From the NCBI RefSeq assembly GCF_002614725.1, contig NZ_MRZN01000001.1, positions 62,001 to 126,000 of the forward strand: DNA of 64,000 bases, read 5' to 3'. The stretch's first letter is position 1; every line of letters begins with the position of its first letter. Source of the stretch: Staphylococcus edaphicus (GTDB taxonomy: Bacteria > Bacillota > Bacilli > Staphylococcales > Staphylococcaceae). The notes below the pieces were generated by a model, which was not told the origin of the DNA, did not search any database, and worked only from the letters and a program-made list of their open reading frames with translations. The position numbers were made by a program, and so were the translations under genes. This document shows, piece by piece, positions 45,720 to 57,488 of this stretch.

Positions 45720-46901
45720 ATGCAATTAGATAGTATTGATACAGCGCTTGAAGCACTTAAAAATGGCGATAGTATCATTGTGGTAGATGATGAAAATAGA
45801 GAAAATGAAGGCGATTTAGTAGCTGTTACAGAATGGATGAACGACAATACAGTTAATTTTATGGCAACATATGGAAAAGGTTTAATTTGTGCACCTATTA
45901 GTAAAGGAATCGCTGAAAAATTGAATCTTAATCCCATGGTGACAAATAATTCGGATGTTTATGGTACACAATTTACAGTAAGTGTTGACCATATTCAAAC
46001 GACAACTGGTATCAGTGCAGGTGAAAGAACGTTAACTGCTAGAGCGTTGATAGATGCACAATCAAAAGATACAGACTTTAACAGACCAGGTCATCTTTTC
46101 CCTTTAATTGCACAAGATAATGGGGTGTTAGCAAGACGTGGTCATACAGAAGCCTCTGTAGATTTAGCTAAACTAACTGGCGCCAAGCCTGCAGCATTAA
46201 TTTGTGAAATTATGAATGAAGATGGGACTATGGCAAAAGGTGAATCGTTAGAAGCATTTAAAGAAGCTCATGAGCTAGTTATGATTTCCATTGAAGATTT
46301 GGAAGCATATCGTAAATCTTCAAGTTCAATAATAGAAGCAAAGGCGAAAGTTAAGATGCCTACTGAATATGGCGACTTTGATATGTATGGATTTACCACA
46401 GAAAATAGAAATGAAGAAATTGTAGTCATTGCTAATGGTGATATTAAAAAAACAGAAAATGTACGCATCCATTCAGCATGTTTGACCGGCGATATTTTCC
46501 ATAGCCAACGCTGTGACTGTGGTGAACAGCTGTCAGCATCAATGAAATATATTTCAGAACATGGTGGCATAATATTATATTTACCTCAAGAAGGCAGAGG
46601 TATTGGATTAATCAATAAACTGAAAGCATATGAGTTGATTGAGCAAGGATATGATACAGTTTCAGCAAATATTGCATTAGGCTTCGAAGAAGATTTAAGG
46701 GATTATCAACAAGCAGCACAAATATTAAAATATTTTGGTGTTGAAAGCGTTAATTTATTAAGTAATAATCCTAAAAAATTTGAAAGTTTAGAAACATATG
46801 GGATTCATATTTCTACCCGAATTGAGCTCGTAGTTCCAACTAACCCATACAATCAAGATTATATGGATACAAAAAAAGAAAAAATGGGTCACTTAATATA
46901 G
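45720..46901 (+). CDS. ribBA: Bifunctional DHBP synthase / GTP cyclohydrolase II
   Basis: Supplies both riboflavin precursors. N-terminal 3,4-dihydroxy-2-butanone-4-phosphate synthase (about 1-200) with DDENRENEGDLV (about 22-33), RRGHTEASVDL and a Glu in LICEIMNEDG. C-terminal GTP cyclohydrolase II (about 205-393) has zinc cysteines in HSACLTGDIFHSQRCDCGEQ and the GTP-binding PQEGRGIGL. 393 residues, both active sites look complete. Shine-Dalgarno GGAGGGC before ATG 45720. Operon member. Confidence 0.96.
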   Translation: MQLDSIDTALEALKNGDSIIVVDDENRENEGDLVAVTEWMNDNTVNFMATYGKGLICAPISKGIAEKLNLNPMVTNNSDVYGTQFTVSVDHIQTTTGISAGERTLTARALIDAQSKDTDFNRPGHLFPLIAQDNGVLARRGHTEASVDLAKLTGAKPAALICEIMNEDGTMAKGESLEAFKEAHELVMISIEDLEAYRKSSSSIIEAKAKVKMPTEYGDFDMYGFTTENRNEEIVVIANGDIKKTENVRIHSACLTGDIFHSQRCDCGEQLSASMKYISEHGGIILYLPQEGRGIGLINKLKAYELIEQGYDTVSANIALGFEEDLRDYQQAAQILKYFGVESVNLLSNNPKKFESLETYGIHISTRIELVVPTNPYNQDYMDTKKEKMGHLI

Positions 46902-46914
46902 GAGGTAATTTAAA

Positions 46915-47373
46915 ATGAATTTTGAAGGTAAATTAATAGGTTCAGACTTAAGAATTGCAATTGTAGTAAGTAGGTTTAATGACTTCATTACAAACCGCTT
47001 ATTAGATGGTGCGAAGGATACTTTGATTAGACATGAAGTAGCTGAAGAGAATATTGATGTTGCATATGTTCCTGGCGCATTTGAGATTCCTTTAGTAGCA
47101 AAAAAATTGGCTAAAAAAGAAGATTATGATGCTGTCATTACTTTAGGATGTGTTATTAGAGGTTCGACTTCTCACTACGATTATGTTTGTAACGAGGTAG
47201 CAAAAGGCGTTTCAAAAGCCAATGATGTTACGGACACACCAGTTATATTTGGCATTCTAACAACTGAAAATATTGAACAAGCGGTTGAGCGTGCTGGTAC
47301 AAAAGCAGGTAATAAAGGTTCAGAAGCAGCAGTTAGTGCTATAGAAATGGCTAATTTATTAAGAGAGATATAA
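46915..47373 (+). CDS. ribH: 6,7-Dimethyl-8-ribityllumazine synthase
   Basis: Joins the two branches of riboflavin synthesis and forms an icosahedral shell in many bacteria. 152 residues; [19 protein letters not shown] near the N-terminus, [14 protein letters not shown] (about 53-66), [13 protein letters not shown] with the catalytic His (about 81-93) and [18 protein letters not shown]. Shine-Dalgarno AGGAGGT before ATG 46915. Last gene of the operon, followed by a strong terminator. Confidence 0.96.
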   Translation: MNFEGKLIGSDLRIAIVVSRFNDFITNRLLDGAKDTLIRHEVAEENIDVAYVPGAFEIPLVAKKLAKKEDYDAVITLGCVIRGSTSHYDYVCNEVAKGVSKANDVTDTPVIFGILTTENIEQAVERAGTKAGNKGSEAAVSAIEMANLLREI

Positions 47374-47406
47374 CGTCAGACTAGATTACTAAAAAATAAT
47401 TTTCAA

Positions 47407-47445
47407 AAGAGGGAGCCAGAGACTTTAAGTCTTTGGCTCCCTCTT
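47407..47445 (+). terminator. Terminator of the rib operon
   Basis: A 19-bp stem (47407-47425 with 47427-47445) around GAGGGAGCC/GGCTCCCTC with one wobble and a minimal loop. Only a short T-rich tail follows. Confidence 0.8.
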
Positions 47446-47582
47446 AATTGTTGTGAGCATTGGAATAAGCTTATTCAAGGCTTTTAAAAAAATCATTTTT
47501 GACCAATCATAAGCCCAACGTAATGTATTAATAAAAGAAATTACTTATCACTCAGTGTCTTATATAGTGAATTCTGAATCGA

Positions 47583-48584
47583 CTAATTCTTTAGTTTACG
47601 ATATAGTAGCAATCCTGCAGTTATCACACCAGTGAATACACCAGTAATAACTCCAGCCTTTTTAAGAACATCTGGTTTTAAAACTTCCTTAAACATCAAA
47701 TTTAAATTTTGAGGTCTTTCGGCTAATCTTCTCATAAAGTAACTGAACCAATCGTCACCATAAGGAACATAAATACAGAAATTATTTCCTTCACGTGCAA
47801 GTTGCTCAGCTAAGTCAGAACGGAAACCATACAACATTTGAAATTCATATCTATCCTTATCAATTTTATTATTTTTAATAAATTGTTTAATTTGCGTAAT
47901 AATGTAGTCATCATGTGTGGCAATAGAGGTCACATTTTTTGCATTCAACAATCTTTTTTCAATTAAGCGTATGTAGTTTTCGTCAATTTCTTCTTTTGTT
48001 TGATAGGCGATAACATTATTTTCTTTATATGCACCTTTTACCATACGAAGTCTTAGTTCTGGATATTTATCGATTAGTGCATCTGCTTTATATAAATATG
48101 CTTGAATGACAGTACCTACATTTTTGAATTCTCCCTTTAATCGATCCAATACTTGAGTTATATCAAATAAGCTATCATATTTTTCAGTATCGATATTAAT
48201 ATGCATATTATCAAATTCAGTAGCTTTCAATAATATTTCACGCAAGTTACGGTAAGCAAGGTCTATATCAAATTCTGATCCTAGCTGACTTATTTTAACT
48301 GACATGTGTCCATCTAGGTTATGATTATAAATAGCATACATCACTTCTAAAATTTGATCTTTTGCTTGAATTGCTTCACCCTCAGTTACAACAAATTCTC
48401 CAAGACAATCCACTGTGACAGTGATCCCCTTGTTGTTTAAACGTTCAATTGTGTCTAGCAAGGACTTAATCGTATTACCTGCAACGACTTTATTAGCACC
48501 GAACATTGGGCCAATTTCCTTGGCAGTCTTATTAAGAAACGAATTATTTGATAATCCGATAAAAAAATCTTTCACAATTGGCAT
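47583..48584 (-). CDS. putA: Proline dehydrogenase
   Basis: FAD enzyme oxidising proline to pyrroline-5-carboxylate, 333 residues, stand-alone (monofunctional) type. Barrel motifs: VTVDCLGEFVV (about 55-65), VQAYLY (VIQAYLYKAD), RLRMVKGAYKE (about 199-209), ATHDDYI, and the C-terminal helix with LAEQLAREGNNFCIYVPYG and WFSYFMRRLAERPQN. The last 20 residues form a hydrophobic helix that may touch the membrane. I start at ATG 48584, after AGGAGG. In S. aureus this gene has been labelled fadM or putA. Confidence 0.92.
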   Translation of the reverse strand: MPIVKDFFIGLSNNSFLNKTAKEIGPMFGANKVVAGNTIKSLLDTIERLNNKGITVTVDCLGEFVVTEGEAIQAKDQILEVMYAIYNHNLDGHMSVKISQLGSEFDIDLAYRNLREILLKATEFDNMHINIDTEKYDSLFDITQVLDRLKGEFKNVGTVIQAYLYKADALIDKYPELRLRMVKGAYKENNVIAYQTKEEIDENYIRLIEKRLLNAKNVTSIATHDDYIITQIKQFIKNNKIDKDRYEFQMLYGFRSDLAEQLAREGNNFCIYVPYGDDWFSYFMRRLAERPQNLNLMFKEVLKPDVLKKAGVITGVFTGVITAGLLLYRKLKN

Positions 48585-48849
48585 ATTAATTCCTCCTATT
48601 CCGCTTATAGCTATGTTTCTATAATAGTGTAGCATGAATCTAATAGTAATGAAATCGTTTACAATAAAATATATTACACTTTAAATTATAAAATACACTC
48701 TTCTGATATGTATTGAACAGAAAATGGAAATGATTGTGGTAAATAAATTTAGTTTTTATACACAATTAATATGTTTAAAATGGAAAAAGGATAGCGTATT
48801 TTGATACAATGAGCGTAATGAATATAAAGTAGAAGGGGAAGTATGGATT

Positions 48850-49674
48850 ATGTGGAAATGGGAAACCGAAAATGAAGCTAAAGGTGTCGTTGTAATTGCA
48901 CATAACATGCTTGAACACACAGGAAGATATGCATATGTGATTACGATGCTTCGCCGAAATGGATATCATGTTATCATGGGGGATTTGCCAGGCCAAGGTC
49001 AAACATCACGTTCAAATAAAGGGCAAATTGAAAATTTCGATGTTTATCATGAACATATACTTGAGTGGATCAGAATTGCAAATGAATATAAAATACCAAC
49101 CTATGTCTTAGGCGTAGGCCTTGGAGGTTTGATTACCTTAAATTTATTGGAAAAAGTAGATGTGCCGATTGAAGGTTTGATGTTACTATCGCCACTATTA
49201 GAATTTAAGAAAACTAATAAGTCCAGAAAAGATAAAATTATATCGAATATAGGAAAAATGGCCAAAGATACTAGATTTAAAGTGGGTATAACCGTTGAAG
49301 ACTTAACAAGAAATGACGAAGTCATAGAAGAAACTAATAAAGATCAATTAATGTTAAGTAAAGTAACATACCACTGGTATAAACAAATCATTGAGATTAT
49401 GAAAGAAACTGTTAATCACTTGAAAGATGTGAAATCATTGCCATTATTATTAATGTACGGTACAGAGGATAAAGTCGCAGATATTAGTGCAATGAATTTA
49501 ATCAAAGAAAAAATAATTACGGAAGAACTTTATTTCAAGGCGTGGAAAGGTTTATATCATGAAATTCATAATGAACCTGAACGTGATGAAGTAATGCGCT
49601 ATATTTTAGCCTTTTTAAACAATAGCGCAAGCAATAATGGGTTTATTGTGCATGATGAAAATGAAGTTTCATAG
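48850..49674 (+). CDS. Lysophospholipase-like alpha/beta hydrolase lacking the nucleophile serine
   Basis: 274-residue protein with the hydrolase_4 (monoglyceride lipase-like) fold: VVVIAHNMLEHTGRYAYV, GDLPGQGQTS (about 44-53), LLMYGTEDKV (acid, Asp about 207) and the His region LYHEIHNE (about 236-243). At the nucleophile elbow, where relatives have G-H-S-M-G-G, it reads GVGLGG, with Gly at residue 90 in place of Ser. So it lacks the classical catalytic serine and may not be an esterase. ATG 48850 has AAGGGGAA nine bases before. Monocistronic with a 20-bp terminator. Confidence 0.78.
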   Translation: MWKWETENEAKGVVVIAHNMLEHTGRYAYVITMLRRNGYHVIMGDLPGQGQTSRSNKGQIENFDVYHEHILEWIRIANEYKIPTYVLGVGLGGLITLNLLEKVDVPIEGLMLLSPLLEFKKTNKSRKDKIISNIGKMAKDTRFKVGITVEDLTRNDEVIEETNKDQLMLSKVTYHWYKQIIEIMKETVNHLKDVKSLPLLLMYGTEDKVADISAMNLIKEKIITEELYFKAWKGLYHEIHNEPERDEVMRYILAFLNNSASNNGFIVHDENEVS

Positions 49675-49765
49675 TATTTAACGTGCAGTATACTGTGGTT
49701 TTAGTAGCTTTATAGTGTTACATAAATTTAACTTAACAATATTTCTAGGAACGATTGATAGGTAT

Positions 49766-49819
49766 AAGCGGTGAAATCTTATTCAGTTACATCATTGAAT
49801 AAGATTTCACCGCTTTTTA
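49766..49819 (+). terminator. Terminator after the alpha/beta hydrolase
   Basis: Perfect 20-bp stem (49766-49785 with 49796-49815), ten-base loop, arms beginning AAGCGGTGAAATC, then TTTT. Confidence 0.92.
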
Positions 49820-49881
49820 TAGTTATTTAATAAAAGGATTACTATAGAACAAAATTTTATATAGTGCGTTACAAATAACTA

Positions 49882-49910
49882 TTGCAAATATCAAAAAAGA
49901 TTGATATATT
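49882..49910 (+). promoter_or_regulatory. ldh promoter
   Basis: TTGCAA (49882-49887), 17-base spacer, TATATT (49905-49910). The Rex box begins five bases after the -10, over the expected transcription start. Confidence 0.75.
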
Positions 49911-49914
49911 GTAC

Positions 49915-49932
49915 TTGTGAAATAAATCACAA
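49915..49932. promoter_or_regulatory. Rex operator of ldh
   Basis: TTGTGAAATAAATCACAA matches the Rex consensus TTGTGAAWWWWTTCACAA at 17 of 18 positions. Its place just after the -10 would block transcription when NAD+ is high. Confidence 0.88.
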
Positions 49933-49969
49933 TATTAACAAGATAAATTATTAATGTGAGGAGCGTTCA

Positions 49970-50929
49970 ATGATGGAATATATAAAAGGTAATAAAGTTG
50001 TTTTAATCGGTGATGGCGCTGTTGGTTCAAGTTATGCATTTGCGCTAGTTGCTCAAGGCGTGGCAGATGAACTGATAATTATAGATTTAGATGAAGCTAA
50101 AGTAAAAGGTGATGTTATGGATTTAAACCATGCAGCACCTTATGGTGGTTCACCTGTTAAAGTTAAAGCTGGTTCATATAAAGATTGCCATAATGCTGAT
50201 TTAGTAGTGATAACAGCTGGAGCAGCTCAAAAACCAGGCGAGACAAGATTAGACTTAATTGAAAAAAATACGAAAATATTTAAATCAATCGTTTCAGAAG
50301 TTATGGAATCAGGATTTAATGGCATATTTTTAGTTGCTACAAATCCTGTGGATGTACTAACTTATGTAACTCAACAAGTATCTGGATTACCTAAAGAAAA
50401 AGTAATTGGTTCAGGAACAATTTTAGACACAGCTCGCTTTAAATATGAATTGGCTGAAGAATTTGGTGTTTCCGATAGAAGTGTTCACGGTCAAATCATT
50501 GGGGAACACGGAGATTCAGAATTAGCAGTTTGGTCTCAAGCGAATATTGCAGGTCAACCGTTATATCAATTATTAAAAGATAATCCTGAAAAGCAACATA
50601 GAATTGAAGAAATATTTATAAATACTCGGGATGCAGCATATGACATCATTCAAGCAAAAGGTGCCACATATTATGGTATCGCTATGGGATTAGTTCATAT
50701 TACAAAAGCAATATTAAATAACCAAAATGTAGTGCTAACGGTGTCAAGTTATTTAGAAGGCGAATATGGACAAAAAGGTGTATATATCGGCGTTCCAACA
50801 AAAATCAACAGACAAGGTGCCGTACAAGTATTTGAAATCCCATTAAGCGAAGAAGAGAAAAAATTATTTAACAATTCTGTAAATATTTTGCAAGAAATGC
50901 AAAATAAAATATCTCATTTAATTGCATAA
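49970..50929 (+). CDS. ldh: L-lactate dehydrogenase
   Basis: Reduces pyruvate to L-lactate with NADH. 319 residues: NAD site [15 protein letters not shown] (about 10-24), substrate loop [13 protein letters not shown] (about 84-96), [11 protein letters not shown] (Arg), and the catalytic His in IIGEHGDSE (about 177-185). The sequence is nearer in my memory to S. aureus Ldh1, the nitric-oxide-induced enzyme, than to Ldh2. Either ATG 49970 or 49973 may start; GAGGAG is upstream. Controlled by the Rex box in its promoter. Confidence 0.95.
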   Translation: MMEYIKGNKVVLIGDGAVGSSYAFALVAQGVADELIIIDLDEAKVKGDVMDLNHAAPYGGSPVKVKAGSYKDCHNADLVVITAGAAQKPGETRLDLIEKNTKIFKSIVSEVMESGFNGIFLVATNPVDVLTYVTQQVSGLPKEKVIGSGTILDTARFKYELAEEFGVSDRSVHGQIIGEHGDSELAVWSQANIAGQPLYQLLKDNPEKQHRIEEIFINTRDAAYDIIQAKGATYYGIAMGLVHITKAILNNQNVVLTVSSYLEGEYGQKGVYIGVPTKINRQGAVQVFEIPLSEEEKKLFNNSVNILQEMQNKISHLIA

Positions 50930-51079
50930 TTCATAGTTTAATTTTAAACTGTATATAAGATTAATTTTATTAAAAATTCTAATATTTATTCAGTGTAGAA
51001 TTTATTTAACATTGAGTGATGAATTTTTTTAATTAATTTTACATGTTTAAACTTTATACTATGATTGGGGGATTACGCT

Positions 51080-51481
51080 ATGGGGAAGGCATTTACTGAA
51101 AAAGTGGATGGTGTTTTGCAATTAGAGTCAGTGTTAAAAGATATTGAAGATATCTTTGGCAAAGTTCAAAAGCAATACAAAATGTCCAAAGAGGAAATTT
51201 TAATTCTTCTAACGCTTTGGAAAGAAGGGTCAATGACATTAAAAGAAATGGATGACTTTGTACACATTAAATCTTATAAACGTACTAGAACATATAATGA
51301 TTTAGTTGAAAAAGCATGGATTATTAAAGAAAGACCACAGAATGATGAACGTACAGTTATTATCCATTTTAATGAAGATTTAAAGGACCAAAGGGAAAGT
51401 CTTTTAAACTTTTTTAAAGAAGAAATTGATGTCAAAGCTTCTACAATTCAAAACAGTCTTAAATCTATCTTAAATATTTAG
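51080..51481 (+). CDS. rot: SarA-family transcriptional regulator Rot
   Basis: Winged-helix DNA-binding protein of 133 residues matching Rot (repressor of toxins). The SarA signature lies at about 40-90: YKMSKEEILILLTLWKEGSMT, then DFVHIKSYKRTRTYNDLVEK and wing ERPQNDERTVIIHFNE. Rot represses toxin and protease genes and activates surface-protein genes in S. aureus; in other species the regulon is less known. I start at ATG 51080, as the longer frame begins inside the GGGGGA Shine-Dalgarno. In S. aureus, rot mRNA is a target of RNAIII; UUCG-type loops for this are not obvious to me here. Confidence 0.88.
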   Translation: MGKAFTEKVDGVLQLESVLKDIEDIFGKVQKQYKMSKEEILILLTLWKEGSMTLKEMDDFVHIKSYKRTRTYNDLVEKAWIIKERPQNDERTVIIHFNEDLKDQRESLLNFFKEEIDVKASTIQNSLKSILNI

Positions 51482-51520
51482 TGAATTATGGAACCAACAG
51501 TGTTTGTTACACGACGGTTC

Positions 51521-51562
51521 AAGCTGCTAATGAGGTTTCAATACTTTGTTGGCAGCTTTTTT
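51521..51562 (+). terminator. Terminator of rot
   Basis: AAGCTGC (51521-51527) with GCAGCTT (51552-51558) across a long loop, then TTTTTT. The rest of 51482-51871 is non-coding as far as I can see. Confidence 0.65.
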
Positions 51563-51820
51563 ATATTTCAAATGTCGGCAAATATAAATGTCATTTTATA
51601 TCCCGAATCAATTGCAATTACGGTTGCTAACATACACCTGGATTTTAACTTTATAATTATAGAATTTTTTGTGTAATATCGAAGCATTTACAGTAGCTAC
51701 ATGTTTATGAATAATGTTAGTTATTGTTGCTAGACGCCACCAGAAATCCTACTAGCTAATGCTCGTGGAAAGTACGCTTAAAAAAACGACACATAAAATC
51801 TGAAAGTTTGTCGACAAGTT

Positions 51821-51856
51821 TAAATAAGCCCAGTGACTCAATGTCATGGGCTTATT
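51821..51856 (-). terminator. Terminator of the mnmL-mnmM operon
   Basis: AAATAAGCCCAGTGAC with GTCATGGGCTTATTT, one bulged base and a five-base loop, 15 bases past the mnmM stop. A few T follow on the minus strand. Confidence 0.75.
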
Positions 51857-51871
51857 TGAAAAATTTATAAA

Positions 51872-53382
<1,511 letters not shown>

Positions 53383-53491
53383 ATAACATTTTCCTTTCTA
53401 AATTCATTCTAGTTAAAGATTTTAACATATTTTAATGATATAGTGTTTAGAGTAAAATAAGAAATTTTAATTTAGAAAGGAGCTTAATGTT

Positions 53492-54661
53492 ATGAATATG
53501 CCTAAATCAGTGTGGTGGCTAGTTATTGGTATGGCATTAAATATCACAGGCTCAAGTTTCTTATGGCCATTAAATACAATATATATGAATGAACAATTGG
53601 ATAAAAGTCTAACAATTGCAGGGTTAGTATTAATGATTAATTCATTTGGTATGGTCATCGGTAATTTATTAGGAGGAAATTTATTTGATAAATTAGGTGG
53701 CTATAAAACCATTATGATTGGGACAGTGATTTGTATGATGAGTACGACACTGCTCAATTTCTTTCATGGATGGCCTTGGTATGCAATATGGCTCGTAGCA
53801 TTAGGCTTTGGTGGGGGAATGATAGTTCCTGCTATTTATGCATTGGCAGGAGCTGTTTGGCCACAAGGCGGGCGCCAAACGTTCAACGCAATTTATTTAG
53901 CACAAAATTTAGGTGTAGCAATAGGGGCAGCATCAGGTGGTTTTGTAGCTGAATTAAGTTTTAATTATATTTTTATAGCAAATTTATTAATGTATGTCGC
54001 ATTTGCCATTGTAGCTGTTACACAGTTTAATATTAAATTAGACTTAAAAGTGAAACATACGGATGCGATGAGTCTTTTATCGAAAGAATATAGGACGCAA
54101 TTCATTGCACTCACACTACTGTGTATTATGTTCAGTATTTGTTGGGTCGCTTATATTCAATGGGAAAGTACGATTGCTTCATTTACCCAAGAAATTAATA
54201 TTTCTATGAGTCAGTACAGTCTTTTGTGGACTGTGAATGGCATTATGATTTTAGTTGCACAACCATTAATATTACCTGTCATTAGATTGCTCAAAGGAAA
54301 TTTAAAATATCAGATGCTTGTTGGGATTGTTATATTTATAATTTCTTTTTTCGTAACAAGTTTTGCCGAACAATTTTCAATTTTTATGGTAGGTATGATT
54401 ATACTTACTTTAGGAGAAATGTTTGTATGGCCGGCGGTGCCAACAATAGCAAATCAATTAGCACCTAAAGGGAAAGAAGGCTCTTTCCAAGGATACGTTA
54501 ACTCTGCTGCCACTGTAGGTAAAGCATTCGGACCTTTAATTGGTGGTATCGTTGTAGATTCGTTCAATATGCAAGCGATGTTTTTAAGTATGATTATATT
54601 ACTCATTATAGCACTAGTGTTTCTGCAAATTTATGATAAAAAATTATCTAAAGACACATAA
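53492..54661 (+). CDS. Major facilitator superfamily transporter
   Basis: Membrane transporter of 389 residues with about 12 hydrophobic helices. After the second helix is the motif GGNLFDKLGGYKT, equal to the MFS loop 2-3 motif, and a second copy is in GKAFGPLIGGIVVDSF. It resembles drug exporters of the YfiS/YttB kind, but the substrate cannot be read from sequence. ATG 53492 has AAAGGAG about ten bases upstream. Divergent from mnmL and followed by its own terminator. Confidence 0.85.
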   Translation: MNMPKSVWWLVIGMALNITGSSFLWPLNTIYMNEQLDKSLTIAGLVLMINSFGMVIGNLLGGNLFDKLGGYKTIMIGTVICMMSTTLLNFFHGWPWYAIWLVALGFGGGMIVPAIYALAGAVWPQGGRQTFNAIYLAQNLGVAIGAASGGFVAELSFNYIFIANLLMYVAFAIVAVTQFNIKLDLKVKHTDAMSLLSKEYRTQFIALTLLCIMFSICWVAYIQWESTIASFTQEINISMSQYSLLWTVNGIMILVAQPLILPVIRLLKGNLKYQMLVGIVIFIISFFVTSFAEQFSIFMVGMIILTLGEMFVWPAVPTIANQLAPKGKEGSFQGYVNSAATVGKAFGPLIGGIVVDSFNMQAMFLSMIILLIIALVFLQIYDKKLSKDT

Positions 54662-54670
54662 TAGCCATGA

Positions 54671-54706
54671 AAAGCGAACTGGAAATGAACTCCAGTTCGC
54701 TTTGTA
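54671..54706 (+). terminator. Terminator of the MFS gene
   Basis: Perfect 13-bp stem AAAGCGAACTGGA (54671-54683) with TCCAGTTCGCTTT (54691-54703), seven-base loop. Confidence 0.85.
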
Positions 54707-54787
54707 ATTTATGTAAAAGTAAATTTATAGGTAAAATCAATTATATATTAGCCATAACGTACATTCCTGTTAAATCAGGTTTTACTC

Positions 54788-54816
54788 TTGAAATAAATTG
54801 ATATTTCAAATATTAT
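54788..54816 (+). promoter_or_regulatory. leuS promoter
   Basis: TTGAAA (54788-54793), 17-base spacer, TATTAT (54811-54816). The T-box leader starts about seven bases later. Confidence 0.65.
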
Positions 54817-54822
54817 TAGTAA

Positions 54823-55034
54823 TGTATAGGAGTAGTAGCTTTATAACTCATCTGCAGAGAGCTAGGGGTGGTGGAACCTAGTGCTGAGTCTAAAGTGAAC
54901 TTACCAGGACTTAAAGATAATTAATGACATCTCTTACTATTAAATTAAAATGAGTGCACATTTAATGTGAAATAGGGTGGTACCGCGGCGAAAGTCGTCC
55001 CTTTGGTTTTCAATAATAGTTTGAGGTGTTTTTT
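54823..55034 (+). promoter_or_regulatory. T-box leader of leuS
   Basis: The T-box core AGGGTGGTACCGCGG is at 54974-54988. Stem I has the usual AGAGAGCTAGG start, and the specifier loop GTGAACTTACC offers the leucine codon CTT at 54900-54902. Uncharged tRNA-Leu should promote antitermination. The terminator 3' side with its T run is at about 55020-55034, but its 5' partner is weak. Confidence 0.88.
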
Positions 55035-55055
55035 TATTGAATAGGAGGAAAAGTA

Positions 55056-57470
55056 GTGAACTACAATCATAATGAAATTGAAAAGAAATGGCAGGATTAT
55101 TGGGAAACATATAAAACATTTAAAACAAGTGATAATTTAGGACAAAAGAAATTTTATGCTTTAGATATGTTTCCATATCCTTCAGGTGCAGGATTACATG
55201 TAGGACACCCGGAAGGATATACTGCTACAGATATCATTTCACGTTATAAACGTATGCAGGGATATAATGTATTGCATCCAATGGGTTGGGATGCATTTGG
55301 CTTACCAGCCGAACAATATGCATTAGATACAGGTAACGATCCTAGAGCATTTACTAAAGAAAACATTCAGACTTTCAAACGTCAAATTAAAGAACTTGGT
55401 TTTAGTTATGATTGGGATAGAGAAGTGAATACGACGGATCCTGAATACTATAAATGGACGCAATGGATATTCATACAATTATATAATAAAGGTTTAGCCT
55501 ATGTTGATGAAGTAGCAGTGAACTGGTGTCCAGCTTTAGGAACTGTATTATCAAATGAAGAAGTCATTGATGGCGTGTCAGAACGTGGAGGACATCCCGT
55601 TTATAGACGTCCGATGAAACAGTGGGTATTAAAAATCACTGAATATGCAGATAGATTGTTAGAAGATTTAGATGAGTTAGACTGGCCAGAATCATTGAAA
55701 GATATGCAACGAAACTGGATAGGTCGTTCTGAAGGTGCATCAGTATCATTTGATGTAAAAGATTACGATGCGCAAATTGATGTGTTTACAACGCGTGCAG
55801 ATACGATATATGGTGCTTCATTCTTAGTACTTAGTCCTGAACATGAACTGGTAAATATGATTACGACTAAAGATAATAAAGAAGCAGTAGAAGACTATCA
55901 AAAAGAAGCGGCTAAAAAATCTGACTTAGAACGTACTGGTTTAGCCAAAGAAAAATCAGGTGTATTTACTGGTGCATACGCTACAAATCCATTATCAGGA
56001 CAACAAGTGCCAATTTGGATTGCAGATTATGTGTTATCTACTTATGGTACTGGTGCAGTAATGGCTGTACCTAGTGGTGATCAACGGGATTATGAATTTG
56101 CTAAAACTTTTGATTTACCAATCATAGAGGTCATTAAAGGTGGCGATATAACCGTTGAAGCATACACTGGCGATGGTCCACATATCAATTCTGGTGAATT
56201 GAATGGTTTATATAATGAAGCAGCGATTGAAAAAGCGATTGAATTATTAGAAAGTAAACATGCTGGTACTAGAAAAGTAAACTACAAATTGAGAGATTGG
56301 TTGTTTAGTAGACAAAGATATTGGGGTGAACCTATTCCTGTAATTCATTGGGAAGATGGTTCAATGACGACGGTTCCTGAAGATGAATTGCCATTACTGT
56401 TACCAGAAACTGATGAAATTAAACCATCAGGTACAGGAGAATCACCACTTGCTAATATTGATGAATTTGTCAATGTGGTTGATGAAGCAACTGGTATGAA
56501 GGGACGTCGTGAAACTAATACAATGCCTCAATGGGCAGGTAGTTGTTGGTACTATTTAAGATATATTGACCCAGATAATGAGCAAATGCTTGCTGATCCT
56601 GAAAAATTAAAACATTGGTTACCAGTAGATTTATATATTGGCGGTGTAGAACATGCAGTATTACACTTGTTGTATGCAAGATTCTGGCATAAAGTATTAT
56701 TCGATTTAGGTGTCGTACCAACGAAAGAGCCTTTCCAAAAATTATTTAACCAAGGTATGATATTAGGTGAAGGTAATGAAAAAATGAGTAAATCTAAAGG
56801 CAATGTAATAAATCCTGATGATATTGTGAAATCTCATGGTGCTGACACGTTGCGATTATATGAAATGTTTATGGGACCACTTGATGCAGCAATTGCATGG
56901 AGTGAAAATGGCTTAGATGGCTCAAGACGTTTCTTAGATAGAATTTGGCGCTTATTAATTACAGAAGATGGTTCAATTTCAAACAAAGTGGTAAACCAAC
57001 ATAGTAAGACTTTAGATAAAAGTTATCATCAAACTGTGAAAAAAGTTACAGAAGATTTTAATTCTTTAAACTTTAACACTGCAATAAGTCAACTTATGGT
57101 GTTTATTAATGATTGCTATAAAGCAGAAGAAATTTATAAACCATACATTGAAGGGTTTATTAAAATGTTGGCTCCAATTGCTCCGCATATTTCAGAAGAA
57201 TTGTGGTCACGTTTAGGACATGAGGAAACAATAACGTATCAACCTTGGCCATCTTATGATGAATCATTATTAGTTGATGACGAGATTGAAATCGTTGTAC
57301 AAGTTAATGGTAAGGTACGTGCTAAAATTAATGTATTGAAAGACATTACAAAGGAAGACATGGAACAAATAGCACTTGATAATGAAAACGTTAAATCCGA
57401 AATAGTTGGCAAAGATATTAAAAAAGTCATTGCGGTTCCAAAAAAACTTGTTAATATTGTAGCCAAATAA
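55056..57470 (+). CDS. leuS: Leucyl-tRNA synthetase
   Basis: Class I synthetase of 804 residues. The HIGH-like motif is in [16 protein letters not shown] (about 40-55), and KMSKSKGN lies at about 577-584. The editing (CP1) domain includes [11 protein letters not shown] (about 245-255) and [19 protein letters not shown]. The C-terminal anticodon-binding part ends in the usual VNGKVRAKI region. GTG start at 55056, with AGGAGGAAAAG before it. Controlled by the T-box leader. Full length, no defects seen. Confidence 0.97.
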   Translation: MNYNHNEIEKKWQDYWETYKTFKTSDNLGQKKFYALDMFPYPSGAGLHVGHPEGYTATDIISRYKRMQGYNVLHPMGWDAFGLPAEQYALDTGNDPRAFTKENIQTFKRQIKELGFSYDWDREVNTTDPEYYKWTQWIFIQLYNKGLAYVDEVAVNWCPALGTVLSNEEVIDGVSERGGHPVYRRPMKQWVLKITEYADRLLEDLDELDWPESLKDMQRNWIGRSEGASVSFDVKDYDAQIDVFTTRADTIYGASFLVLSPEHELVNMITTKDNKEAVEDYQKEAAKKSDLERTGLAKEKSGVFTGAYATNPLSGQQVPIWIADYVLSTYGTGAVMAVPSGDQRDYEFAKTFDLPIIEVIKGGDITVEAYTGDGPHINSGELNGLYNEAAIEKAIELLESKHAGTRKVNYKLRDWLFSRQRYWGEPIPVIHWEDGSMTTVPEDELPLLLPETDEIKPSGTGESPLANIDEFVNVVDEATGMKGRRETNTMPQWAGSCWYYLRYIDPDNEQMLADPEKLKHWLPVDLYIGGVEHAVLHLLYARFWHKVLFDLGVVPTKEPFQKLFNQGMILGEGNEKMSKSKGNVINPDDIVKSHGADTLRLYEMFMGPLDAAIAWSENGLDGSRRFLDRIWRLLITEDGSISNKVVNQHSKTLDKSYHQTVKKVTEDFNSLNFNTAISQLMVFINDCYKAEEIYKPYIEGFIKMLAPIAPHISEELWSRLGHEETITYQPWPSYDESLLVDDEIEIVVQVNGKVRAKINVLKDITKEDMEQIALDNENVKSEIVGKDIKKVIAVPKKLVNIVAK

Positions 57471-57488
57471 AACTAGGGGGAATTAAAT

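Noticed and set aside
51488..51676. 62-residue frame after rot
   Set aside because: It runs through the rot terminator hairpin, has no Shine-Dalgarno and no recognisable protein features.
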